Assembly: GCF_029504695.1 (NCBI RefSeq)
Contig: NZ_JAQFIN010000015.1
Location: 1 to 64,000 of the forward strand
Source of the DNA: Parabacteroides sp. PF5-6
GTDB taxonomy: Bacteria > Bacteroidota > Bacteroidia > Bacteroidales > Tannerellaceae
Length of the DNA: 64,000 nt
Direction of reading: 5' to 3'
This document shows, in pieces, positions 7,428 through 15,551 of this stretch (position 1 is the first letter of the stretch; the number at the start of each line of letters is the position of its first letter). The notes beneath the pieces are model-generated. The model was given only the letters and a program-made list of their open reading frames with translations. It made no database searches and was not told where the DNA came from. The position numbers and the translations under genes were made by a program.

Positions 7428-8684
7428 ATGTATAAATTATATTTCAAGCAAGCCATAGCAATGCTGAAACAGAATAAGTTTATCAGCTTGATCGCTATTC
7501 TGGGTACGGCATTGGCTATAATGATGATTATGGCGATTATCGTTTCGGATAATATAAAAACCATCAGTATAGGGGCTGAACCAAACAGGTACCGGACTTA
7601 TTATATACCGACTATGATGGAACGGGATACGGTTCAGAATTCCTGGATGACGGGGACAATCTCTTACGATCGCTACCAGGGTTATCTCTCCGATCTCCAG
7701 ACTCCGGAATACAGTACAATAATGAGTCGGAGTGAACAACTGGTATGTCGTGAGGGAGAATCGGAGATTCATACTTTAAAAAGGCGTACTACCGGAGAGG
7801 ATTACTGGAAGATTTATTCTTTCCGGTTTATAGAAGGTGCACCCTGGGGAGAAGAAGAAGTACAATCGGGAGTGAAACATGCGATCCTGTCGGAAAGCGC
7901 CACGCGCAAGCTCTTTAAAGGAGAGAAAGCGGTCGGGCAGATGATCCTGATCAATTTTGTGCCTTATCGGGTGACTGGTATCGTGGAAGATATTTCCGAA
8001 ATATTCAATATGGCTCATGCCGATCTCTGGATTCCTTATACCAGTATTGATAATTATCAATCCTGGGGCGTTGATATGCTGGTGTTGATGGCAAAAAATA
8101 ATTCCGATCTGCCGGAGATCGACCGGGAAGTGAGGCAGGCGGAAAAGAAGTACGACGCCTCGCATGCCAATAAGGTGCTTTCTTACCGGGGACCGGCCAA
8201 ACACTCCGATTATCAGCTTTCGGGCTGGGCGTCTACCAATGAAGACGCAGCTGTAAAGATCAGAGTGGCCCGTCGGAAATCTCTGTTTATCTTTCTGGTT
8301 CTTCTGTTGGTCCCGGCGATCAATTTATCCGGACTAAGCCTTTCGCGCATGAAAAGGCGCACGGAAGAAATCGGTGTCCGGAAAGCTTTCGGAGCCAAAC
8401 GGCATGTGATCCTGATTCAGGTGCTTTTCGAAAACCTGATCACCTCCCTATTGGGTGGGGTTGTTGGGCTGTTGTTGTCCTATGGTGTGATCTACCAGAT
8501 GAAACATTGGCTGCTTGGAGTGCCCGAGGATAGTTATATCCCTTTCAATGCGCTTGTCTCCTGGCCCGTTTTATTATCGGTGGTGCTCGTGTGCGTATTG
8601 TTAAATCTCTTATCGGCAGGGATACCCGCCTATCGGGCTTCGTGTATGAATATTGTTAATTCACTTACTCAAAATGATAAATAA
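7428..8684 (+). CDS. FtsX/MacB-type ABC permease
   Basis: 418 residues. N-terminal helix at about 18-38 (FISLIAILGTALAIMMIMAII), a periplasmic MacB-PCD-like domain (about 45-270), then three helices at about 282-300, 335-360 and 380-405. The motif RMKRRTEEIGVRKAFGAKR after the second helix is typical of FtsX-like permeases in Bacteroidetes. 24 bp after the ATPase gene and 2 bp before the next permease, so one operon. Probably pairs with the next protein as a heterodimer. Confidence 0.88.
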   Translation: MYKLYFKQAIAMLKQNKFISLIAILGTALAIMMIMAIIVSDNIKTISIGAEPNRYRTYYIPTMMERDTVQNSWMTGTISYDRYQGYLSDLQTPEYSTIMSRSEQLVCREGESEIHTLKRRTTGEDYWKIYSFRFIEGAPWGEEEVQSGVKHAILSESATRKLFKGEKAVGQMILINFVPYRVTGIVEDISEIFNMAHADLWIPYTSIDNYQSWGVDMLVLMAKNNSDLPEIDREVRQAEKKYDASHANKVLSYRGPAKHSDYQLSGWASTNEDAAVKIRVARRKSLFIFLVLLLVPAINLSGLSLSRMKRRTEEIGVRKAFGAKRHVILIQVLFENLITSLLGGVVGLLLSYGVIYQMKHWLLGVPEDSYIPFNALVSWPVLLSVVLVCVLLNLLSAGIPAYRASCMNIVNSLTQNDK

Positions 8685-8686
8685 AG

Positions 8687-10021
8687 ATGATACGGCATAT
8701 ATTAAAAATTATCTGGAATGAGCGCAAAGCCAATGGCTGGATTATTGTCGAATTTATTGTGGTGTTCTGTGTCTTGTGGTTTTGTTGCGATTATATGAGT
8801 TTCATCGTTAAAAGCAATCATGAACCGTTGGGTTTTGATATCGATCACACGTATGAGATAAGAATGTCGAAAAAGACCGGGATGGAACCGAAAGAAGAAG
8901 AGGCTATCGATCATTATTCGTTGGTGCAAACTTTTATCAGGCGGGTGAAGCAATATCCCGGAGTCGAAAGTGTGTCTTTTTCGAACTCGGCCGCACCTTA
9001 TTTGCGGTCTTCATCGAGCGGAACTATGGTGTCGCTGCCCGATTCGATCCATGTGCAAACAAGGATACGGTATGTGTCTTCTGAATTTTTCGATGTGTTT
9101 AAGATAAAATTAGAACAGGGGCGTATCTTTAATTGGGAAGATAATGCAGAGAGTAAAAATGTGATAGTCTCCGGAAATCGTAACGGGCATTTTGAATATA
9201 CCGCTGAAAACAATAAAAATGTGGAAGTCTCCGGGAAAGGAAAGGGGAGTTCGGAGCGCACAGAGGCAGGTGATAAAAAGCAGGAACTGGAATTGTCTAA
9301 AATCCGTGCGTTATATAACGATCATATGAAAGAAGAATATCCGATTGTTGGCATTGTGAATCCGACAAAAGAAGACCCGTATGCTCCCTACCTAGGAGGA
9401 GTATATTACCCTCTCGGACGAGATCGGACTTCTCTGAATAGTCAGATTGTCGTGCGTATAACCCCTCATGCTGATAAGGATTTTCCCGAACGATTTACCC
9501 GCGAAATGCGACAACAGTTAAATCTGGATCCTTATTTCCTGGCCTCTGTCGTTTCATTGCAGAGTCTGAAAAAGGATGTGTTGGCTTATAGTGGGATAAC
9601 AGGAAATCTGAATAGCATCTATGCGATCACTACTTTTTTGGTGATCAATATCTTCTTAGGCATTATCGGAACCTTCTGGTACCGGGTACAAGCACGCCGG
9701 AATGAGATCGGAACACGTATTTCGATGGGGGCCACCCGGAAAGATGTGCAACGTATGTTGTTTGGAGAGACCTTGTTGCTCCTGTTTATCGCCAGTTTTG
9801 TCGCTGTAAATATCTGTTTGAACATTGCGCAGACTGATTTCCTGGAAGCTATCGGTTTGCCCAAAGCCAACCGTGAGCAAATAGGGATGGGGATAGAACA
9901 AGATGTTATCAATTATTTTGTCACTTACTTCTTCCTTGCGATCATTTCCCTTCTTGCCGTCTGGTACCCCACCCGGCAGGCTTCACGCGTGGCACCGGCG
10001 GAGGCGCTGCGGGAGGAGTAA
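8687..10021 (+). CDS. FtsX/MacB-type ABC permease, partner
   Basis: 444 residues with the same layout: helix at about 17-35, long periplasmic domain, then helices near 305-330, 355-380 and 410-430, with RVQARRNEIGTRISMGATRKD and the ending PTRQASRVAPAEALREE that marks this family. The periplasmic domain has an internal near-repeat about residues 158-183 (NVIVSGNRNGHFEYTAENNK then NVEVSGKGKGSSERTEAG), also visible in the DNA, suggesting a small in-frame duplication. Start is 2 bp after the previous stop. Cargo unknown. Confidence 0.87.
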   Translation: MIRHILKIIWNERKANGWIIVEFIVVFCVLWFCCDYMSFIVKSNHEPLGFDIDHTYEIRMSKKTGMEPKEEEAIDHYSLVQTFIRRVKQYPGVESVSFSNSAAPYLRSSSSGTMVSLPDSIHVQTRIRYVSSEFFDVFKIKLEQGRIFNWEDNAESKNVIVSGNRNGHFEYTAENNKNVEVSGKGKGSSERTEAGDKKQELELSKIRALYNDHMKEEYPIVGIVNPTKEDPYAPYLGGVYYPLGRDRTSLNSQIVVRITPHADKDFPERFTREMRQQLNLDPYFLASVVSLQSLKKDVLAYSGITGNLNSIYAITTFLVINIFLGIIGTFWYRVQARRNEIGTRISMGATRKDVQRMLFGETLLLLFIASFVAVNICLNIAQTDFLEAIGLPKANREQIGMGIEQDVINYFVTYFFLAIISLLAVWYPTRQASRVAPAEALREE

Positions 10022-10024
10022 TGC

Positions 10025-10055
10025 TTTGGTAGTTAGCTGAAAAGTATTATCTTTG
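10025..10055 (+). promoter_or_regulatory. Bacteroidetes housekeeping promoter
   Basis: -33 TTTG (10025-10028), exactly 19 bp, then -7 TATCTTTG (10048-10055). Matches the consensus TTTG-N19-TAnnTTTG. It lies right after the ABC permease stop and serves the small gene at 10079. Confidence 0.85.
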
Positions 10056-10078
10056 TTGTAACCTAAAGATATAAAGAT

Positions 10079-10291
10079 ATGAGGAAATTAGTGTTGGACA
10101 TAGATATCGATGATCGTTCGGATGTGAAAAAGATTGTGGACGCATTGAAAATGTTTAAGGGAGTGAAGCGAGTTTCCTTGGAGCGGGATATAATATATCC
10201 CCAATTGGATCGGGCGTTGGAAGAGGTACATTCCGGAGAAGTAGTCCGGGTTAAGACTATTGCGGAATTGAGGCAAAGTCTCGATTCTTAA
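10079..10291 (+). CDS. Antitoxin-like small protein
   Basis: 70 residues: MRKLVLDIDIDDRSDVKKIVDALKMFKGVKRVSL...VKTIAELRQSLDS. Size, charge pattern and C-terminal helix resemble RelB/DUF2683-type antitoxins, which bind the operator through the N-terminus and the toxin through the C-terminus. Ten bases after its stop begins a 14-codon frame that looks like the start of a RelE/ParE toxin, which then stops. It has its own strong promoter. If the toxin is really lost, the gene is an orphan antitoxin. Family match is moderate. Confidence 0.5.
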   Translation: MRKLVLDIDIDDRSDVKKIVDALKMFKGVKRVSLERDIIYPQLDRALEEVHSGEVVRVKTIAELRQSLDS

Positions 10292-10301
10292 CTCTATCGT
10301 C

Positions 10302-10346
10302 ATGTATGAGATTGAGTATGCCCCCCACTCGGACTTATTTCGATAA
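10302..10346 (+). pseudogene. Stub of a RelE/ParE-type toxin
   Basis: A 14-codon frame, MYEIEYAPHSDLFR then stop. MYEIEY resembles the first strand of RelE/ParE toxins, which continue for about 80 more residues. It occupies the place of the toxin behind the antitoxin-like gene. Very short, so chance is possible. Confidence 0.3.
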
Positions 10347-10356
10347 ATAAAGCTTT

Positions 10357-11706
10357 ATGATTTTAATCTGCGACGACGACGCGACTGTTCGGACTTCTTT
10401 GACGTTGGTCTTGAAGCGGGCAGGGTATGCGGTGGAGGCGGCTTCGACTCCCCGGGAGGTGATTGGCTTTGTGCGGCAGAACTGCCCGGAGTTGATCCTG
10501 ATGGATATGAATTATTCCAATACCACGACGGGGGAGGAAGGGTTGCAACTCTTGGCCGAGGTGCGGGTGTTTCGTCCCGAGGTGCCGGTGATCCTGATTA
10601 CCGCCTGGGGTTCGATCGACTTGGCGGTGCGCGGTATCAAAGCCGGAGCCTTCGACTTCGTGACCAAACCCTGGAATAATCTGATGTTGTTGCATACCAT
10701 CCGGACTGCCATCGAATTGAGTGGACAGGGACAGGAGATAAAGAAGGGTTCGACCGCTATAATACCACAAGGCCGAATTATCGGGCGTTCACCTCTGTTG
10801 ATGCAGGTGTTGGAAACGGTTAATCGTATCGCCCATACCCATGCTTCTGTTTTGATTACGGGTGAGAGCGGTACGGGCAAGGAACTGATTGCCGAAGCGA
10901 TCCATGAAGCCAGCCAGCGGCGCGAGAAGCCGTTTGTGAAGGTGAACCTCGGTGGCATCTCCCAGTCGTTGTTCGAAAGTGAGATGTTTGGCCACCGGCA
11001 GGGCGCTTTCACCGATGCGCGACACGACCGTGTGGGGCGGTTCGAGATGGCGCATAAAGGAACGATCTTTCTGGATGAGATTGGCGAGTTGGACCTGGTG
11101 TGCCAGGTGAAACTTTTGCGGGTGTTGCAGGACCAGACATTTGAAGTCTTAGGCGATAGCCGACCCCGACAGGTCGATACGCGCATCATCAGTGCCACCA
11201 ACCGGAACCTGGCGGAGATGGTCACCCGGGGCACGTTTCGCGAAGATTTGTTTTACCGCGTCAACCTGATCTCGATCCGTGTGCCCGCCTTGCGTGAGCG
11301 GTTGGATGATTTACCACTCTTGGTCGAACATTTTGTTCGTCAGCAGGCACGCCAGAATGGAATCGACGAGGTAGAGATCGCTCCCGATGCCTATACTTTC
11401 CTGCGCAAATTGCCTTTCCCGGGAAATATCCGGGAACTGAAGAACCTGGTCGACCGTACCATCCTGGTGTCGGGCAAGAAACGCATCACCGAGCAGGACT
11501 TTAAAGACCAGTATGTCGAGATCCCGGTGAATCCCGAACGGGAGCAATATTCGGTCCAGTCTCTTGAACGGGTCGAACGGAATATGATCCGCAAGGCGAT
11601 CGAACTGTATGGCAGTAACCTCTCGAAGATCGCCACGGCATTGGGTGTGAGCCGGCAAACGCTTTATCGCCGGTTGGAAAAGTACGATATCAAACTACCG
11701 GAATAG
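10357..11706 (+). CDS. NtrC-type sigma-54 response regulator (copy 1)
   Basis: 449 residues in three domains: receiver (1-120) with acidic pocket CDDD and phospho-acceptor Asp50 in LILMDMN, followed by an unusual loop NYSNTTTGEEG; AAA+ domain (about 145-375) with Walker A GESGTGKE, GAFTDA in place of the usual GAFTGA sigma-54 contact loop, Walker B GTIFLDEIGEL, and the R-finger region; Fis-type HTH (about 405-449: LSKIATALGVSRQTLYRRL). When phosphorylated it should open sigma-54 promoters. One base separates it from the kinase gene. Close paralogue of the protein at 54274. Confidence 0.93.
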   Translation: MILICDDDATVRTSLTLVLKRAGYAVEAASTPREVIGFVRQNCPELILMDMNYSNTTTGEEGLQLLAEVRVFRPEVPVILITAWGSIDLAVRGIKAGAFDFVTKPWNNLMLLHTIRTAIELSGQGQEIKKGSTAIIPQGRIIGRSPLLMQVLETVNRIAHTHASVLITGESGTGKELIAEAIHEASQRREKPFVKVNLGGISQSLFESEMFGHRQGAFTDARHDRVGRFEMAHKGTIFLDEIGELDLVCQVKLLRVLQDQTFEVLGDSRPRQVDTRIISATNRNLAEMVTRGTFREDLFYRVNLISIRVPALRERLDDLPLLVEHFVRQQARQNGIDEVEIAPDAYTFLRKLPFPGNIRELKNLVDRTILVSGKKRITEQDFKDQYVEIPVNPEREQYSVQSLERVERNMIRKAIELYGSNLSKIATALGVSRQTLYRRLEKYDIKLPE

Positions 11707-11707
11707 T

Positions 11708-13006
11708 ATGCGATCGAAGTGGGTGTTTTGGGCTATTGTCGCTTTTATCCTTCTTATTCTGATAGGGGTCGGCTTCCTCTTTTTCCGGGATAAGCCTTTC
11801 CCGTTCTGGGTGATCCAGTGCATTGCCTTACTCTCTTTCTTTTTTGCGTTGTTCTTGTATCAGAAGTTGATTCGTCCGTATCACCTCTTATTGAGTGGTA
11901 TGTCGTTGTTGAAGGAGCAGGACTTCGCGACCCATCTGCGGCCGGTGAATAACAAAGATGCCGACCAGGTGATTGCTGTATTTAACCGGATGATCACCCA
12001 CCTGCGCAGCGAGCGATTGGTGGTGCGCGAGAAGAACCAATTCCTCGACCTATTGATCAAAGCCTCTCCGCAAGGCATTCTCCTATTGAATTTTGATAAA
12101 CAAATTGCTGATATAAACCCGGCAGGTCTGAAGATCCTGGGCATTGAGAAGTTGGCGGAAGTCAAAGGAAAGAAACTGAATGAAGTCTCTTTTGCGTTAG
12201 CCCCGACACTGGCCGCGTTGAAACCTCAGGACGATATGATCGTGCGTGGAGCGGGTGCTTCGGTCTTCCGTTGTGTGCGTTCCTCTTTTGTGGATCAAGG
12301 CTTCGACCATCCTTTTATCTTTATCGAAGAATTGACGCAGGAGTTATTGAAGATCGAGAAGGAGTCGTACGAGCGCATTATCCGTATGATGTCGCACGAG
12401 GTGAATAACTCGGTGGGCGCGATCGGCTCGACATTGAATGTCGTCTCTGATATCTTCCGGCAGGAAGGAAATGGAGAGTGGGAGGATGTGTTGGTGGCGG
12501 TTGATGCTTCGTACAACCGCTGTGGCAACCTGGCGCATTTTATCGATAACCTCTCCCGTGTGGTGCGTATCCCTGAACCTACCTTGTCGTCTGTCTCTTT
12601 GAATGAGCAGGCGCGCGCCGTTGAGGCACTCACGCGGATGGAGTGCCAGCGCCGTCATATCCCGGTGAAACTTTTCTTGGCGGAAGAAGATCAAGAGATT
12701 TCGGTCGATGGCATCCAGTTTGAGCAGGTCCTGTTCAATATCCTTAAGAACGCCTACGAAGCGATCGGGGAATATGGGGAGATCCATATCCGCACACTGG
12801 CGTCTCCGCTATCAATCACGGTCGAAGACAATGGCCCGGGCATCGATTCCGAAGCCCGGGAAAAACTTTTCACCCCCTTCTTCACCACCAAATCTACCGG
12901 GCAGGGCATCGGCTTGATGTTTGTGCGTGACGTCTTGATCAACCACCGCTGCCGCTTCAGCCTCACCTCGTGTGACGGCTGGACACGGTTTGAGATTTTG
13001 TTTTGA
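11708..13006 (+). CDS. Sensor histidine kinase, NtrB-like (copy 1)
   Basis: 432 residues. Two membrane helices (about 6-27 and 35-53) with almost no periplasmic loop, a HAMP-like linker (about 54-110), a PAS-like domain (about 115-200), the phospho-acceptor box MSHEVNNSVGAIGSTL and an ATPase with N box NILKNAYEAI, G1 VEDNGPGID and G2 GQGIGL. The tiny loop implies that it senses a membrane or cytosolic signal. Pairs with the regulator directly upstream. Its 3' end overlaps the convergent GH2 gene by 44 bp. Confidence 0.92.
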   Translation: MRSKWVFWAIVAFILLILIGVGFLFFRDKPFPFWVIQCIALLSFFFALFLYQKLIRPYHLLLSGMSLLKEQDFATHLRPVNNKDADQVIAVFNRMITHLRSERLVVREKNQFLDLLIKASPQGILLLNFDKQIADINPAGLKILGIEKLAEVKGKKLNEVSFALAPTLAALKPQDDMIVRGAGASVFRCVRSSFVDQGFDHPFIFIEELTQELLKIEKESYERIIRMMSHEVNNSVGAIGSTLNVVSDIFRQEGNGEWEDVLVAVDASYNRCGNLAHFIDNLSRVVRIPEPTLSSVSLNEQARAVEALTRMECQRRHIPVKLFLAEEDQEISVDGIQFEQVLFNILKNAYEAIGEYGEIHIRTLASPLSITVEDNGPGIDSEAREKLFTPFFTTKSTGQGIGLMFVRDVLINHRCRFSLTSCDGWTRFEILF

Positions 13007-15440
13007 TCTCTACCTTCGCGGTTTTCAAGCCTTTGGCTTTGGCTTCGAACAGGAGGGTGCCTTCTGTTGTGCCGGCCTGTACGATGGCGGTGAGCTGGCC
13101 GCTGAAGAGGGGCATCCGGGGCAGATGGAAGAGATCGAGCGAGGTCGGATCTCCATTCGCGGCGGCACGATAGGTGCCGGCTCCTTTCACTGTGAAGTTG
13201 ACCAGACGGCTGTCGAAAGGACAAAGGTTTCCCTCCTTATCTACCGCGCGTACGGTGAGATAGGCCAGGTCTTTGCCGTCGGCACTGAGTTCGGTCCGGT
13301 CGACGATCACTTCCAGGCGATCGGCCTTGCCTGCCGTCCGGAGGGTTTTCTCTTCGGCAGCTTTCCCTTGCGCGTCGTAAGCGACTACTTTTATTTCGCC
13401 CGGTTCATACACCACATCCATCCACATCAACCGGTAACGGTGTTGCAGCGTATTGTTGTTTTTCTTTTGCTTTCCCTGGCTTTTTCCATTGACGAAGAGT
13501 TCGGCTTCGGGGTAATTGGTGTAGGCAAATACCGGAGTGACTTCGCCTTCGCGTCCTTTCCATGTCCAATGCGGAAGGATATGCAGGGTCGTTTCGTTTT
13601 TGTTCCAGAGGCTGCGATACAGGTAATACCGGTCCTTGGGGATACTGGCCAGGTCGATGATCCCGAACAGGGAACTGTGGTTGGGCCAGGCATCTGTATC
13701 GTAGGGCGAGGGTTCGCCCAGATAATCAAAGCCGGTCCATACAAACTGCCCGATCGTCCAGGCGTAATCGTCGGCAAGGGCAAAATCATCATCCGGCAGG
13801 TTGGCCCAGGAACAATACTCCATATCGTAGGACGACGACTGATGATCGTCGTATTTGGCATCCGGTTTCTTCTCGACAGGGAATTTATAGACGCCGCGGG
13901 AGCTGACGGTCGAAGCGGTCTCCGACCCGAGCACGATATTCTGCGGCAGTTTGCCGTAAGCTTCCGTATAACGGTGTGCCCGGTAGTTAAGGCCCGGCAC
14001 ATCGATCATCGCGGCAAACCCATTACTCAACACACAACTCACCTGGTCCATGCCGCAGGTCACCGGGCGTGTCGGGTCTTCCCGGTGGCAGATATCCTGC
14101 AGGAAAGAAGCCACCTTGTAGCCTTCCGGGCTGCATTGCGTCGGCACTTCATTGCCAATGCTCCACATCACCACGCAAGGGTTATTCCGGTAGTTATGCA
14201 ACATATTCACCATATCTTTTTCCGCCCATTCATTGAAATAGCGGTGGTAACCGTTGGCGCATTTGGCAATATCCCATTCATCGAACGGTTCGATCATCAT
14301 CATGAAACCCATCTCATCGCATAAGGCGACCAGTTCCGGGGCAGGCATGTTATGTGCCGTACGGATCGCGTCGCATCCCATATCTTTCAAGAGGGTCAAC
14401 TGACGGCGTAAAGCCGCGGTATTGATCGCCGCGCCCAACGGTCCCAGGTCGTGGTGGTTGCAGACGCCCTGAAACTTCCGGTGTTGCCCGTTCAGATAGA
14501 AACCTTTGTCGGCAATGATCTCGATATGGCGGATACCGAAACGGGTGGTATAGGTATCGACCTGCTTCTCCTCGACGAAGACCTTGGAAACCGCCTGGTA
14601 AAGGGCCGGCGATTCGGGCGACCATAACTGTGGGGCTTCAACCAGGAAATTCTGCTCGAAAGGTTTGCCGTGATTGATTTTCCGGGTATCGTCTTTCTTT
14701 GCCACGACTTTCCCTTCGGGCGAAAGGATCTCGGTAAGGATGCGTACTTCCCGGTCGCCCGCGTTTTCGATACGCGTTTGCAGGCGGACGGAAGCCAGAT
14801 CCGACGATACATGCGGGGTGGTGAGATACGTGCCCCAAACCGGCACATGAACTTCATCGGTAAGGATCAGATGCACGTTGCGATAGAGCCCGGCACCCGG
14901 GTACCAGCGCGAGGACTGGGGTTTGTTTTCCAACCGCACAGCCAAAGTTTGCACTTCTTTATCGGTATGCAGGTATTCAGTAATATCACAATGAAACGAG
15001 TTGTAACCGAAAGGCCAGAAGCACGCTTCCTGTCCGTTCACATAGACACGGGCTTCGCTCATGGCACCGTCGAAAAGCAGGACGGCGCGTTTGCCTTCCT
15101 GCTGTTCGGGCGAAAGCGTCAGTTCGGTGCGGTACCAACCTGTGCCGACATAAGGCAATCCACCGGTACGCCCGGTTTTGACCGAGGCTTGCCGCTCGAA
15201 ATTCTGGGTGACGGCAACGTTCTGCAGGTCGTTATTCCGGTCGAACGGCCCATAGATCGCCCAGTCATGGGGAATAGTAACCGCCTCCCACCGGGAATCG
15301 TTAAAGTGCTCACCGGCTGCCGCCGCCGGATCTTCCCGTGTAAATCGCCATTGTTCGATAAGTGACTGGCTCCGTTGCGCCCAGCCTGTCGCAGCATACA
15401 TAAACAGATAAAGGAATAGGATAAGTTTTGTAGTTTTCAT
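12963..15440 (-). CDS. Glycoside hydrolase family 2 beta-glycosidase
   Basis: 825 residues with signal peptide MKTTKLILFLYLFMYAATGWA, so periplasmic or surface. Jelly-roll sugar-binding domain, immunoglobulin-like domain, TIM barrel and a C-terminal extension (about 600-825) with DUF4982-like and Ig-like parts. General acid/base Glu in SIGNEVPTQ (about 428) and nucleophile Glu in LGSETAS (about 506). Most likely a beta-galactosidase acting on host or plant glycans; specificity is not readable. It is a single gene, not in a SusCD locus. The last 44 bp overlap the histidine kinase gene on the other strand. Confidence 0.9.
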   Translation of the reverse strand: MKTTKLILFLYLFMYAATGWAQRSQSLIEQWRFTREDPAAAAGEHFNDSRWEAVTIPHDWAIYGPFDRNNDLQNVAVTQNFERQASVKTGRTGGLPYVGTGWYRTELTLSPEQQEGKRAVLLFDGAMSEARVYVNGQEACFWPFGYNSFHCDITEYLHTDKEVQTLAVRLENKPQSSRWYPGAGLYRNVHLILTDEVHVPVWGTYLTTPHVSSDLASVRLQTRIENAGDREVRILTEILSPEGKVVAKKDDTRKINHGKPFEQNFLVEAPQLWSPESPALYQAVSKVFVEEKQVDTYTTRFGIRHIEIIADKGFYLNGQHRKFQGVCNHHDLGPLGAAINTAALRRQLTLLKDMGCDAIRTAHNMPAPELVALCDEMGFMMMIEPFDEWDIAKCANGYHRYFNEWAEKDMVNMLHNYRNNPCVVMWSIGNEVPTQCSPEGYKVASFLQDICHREDPTRPVTCGMDQVSCVLSNGFAAMIDVPGLNYRAHRYTEAYGKLPQNIVLGSETASTVSSRGVYKFPVEKKPDAKYDDHQSSSYDMEYCSWANLPDDDFALADDYAWTIGQFVWTGFDYLGEPSPYDTDAWPNHSSLFGIIDLASIPKDRYYLYRSLWNKNETTLHILPHWTWKGREGEVTPVFAYTNYPEAELFVNGKSQGKQKKNNNTLQHRYRLMWMDVVYEPGEIKVVAYDAQGKAAEEKTLRTAGKADRLEVIVDRTELSADGKDLAYLTVRAVDKEGNLCPFDSRLVNFTVKGAGTYRAAANGDPTSLDLFHLPRMPLFSGQLTAIVQAGTTEGTLLFEAKAKGLKTAKVEIKTKSQTVSSRHTR

Positions 15441-15460
15441 GTTCTCTGTATTTAAAAAGA

Positions 15461-15511
15461 TATATCACACATTTGTTTCTATGCAAAAATACATAACAAA
15501 TGTGTGATATA
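15461..15511. promoter_or_regulatory. Perfect 17-bp inverted repeat around -7 box of GH2 gene
   Basis: Arms 15461-15477 and 15495-15511 (core ATCACACATTTGTT) are exact reverse complements with a 17-nt spacer. The spacer holds TATTTTTG on the minus strand (15484-15491), a -7 match for the GH2 gene. Two operator half-sites flanking the promoter would suit a repressor; a hairpin is the alternative. Confidence 0.7.
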
Positions 15512-15551
15512 CACTGCCCGTCTTCCGGTTTTTTGGAAAAGGACTTGGAAG

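Noticed and set aside
12972-14324. 450-residue plus-strand frame inside the GH2 gene
   Set aside because: Antisense shadow; the GH2 frame has signal peptide and catalytic residues.
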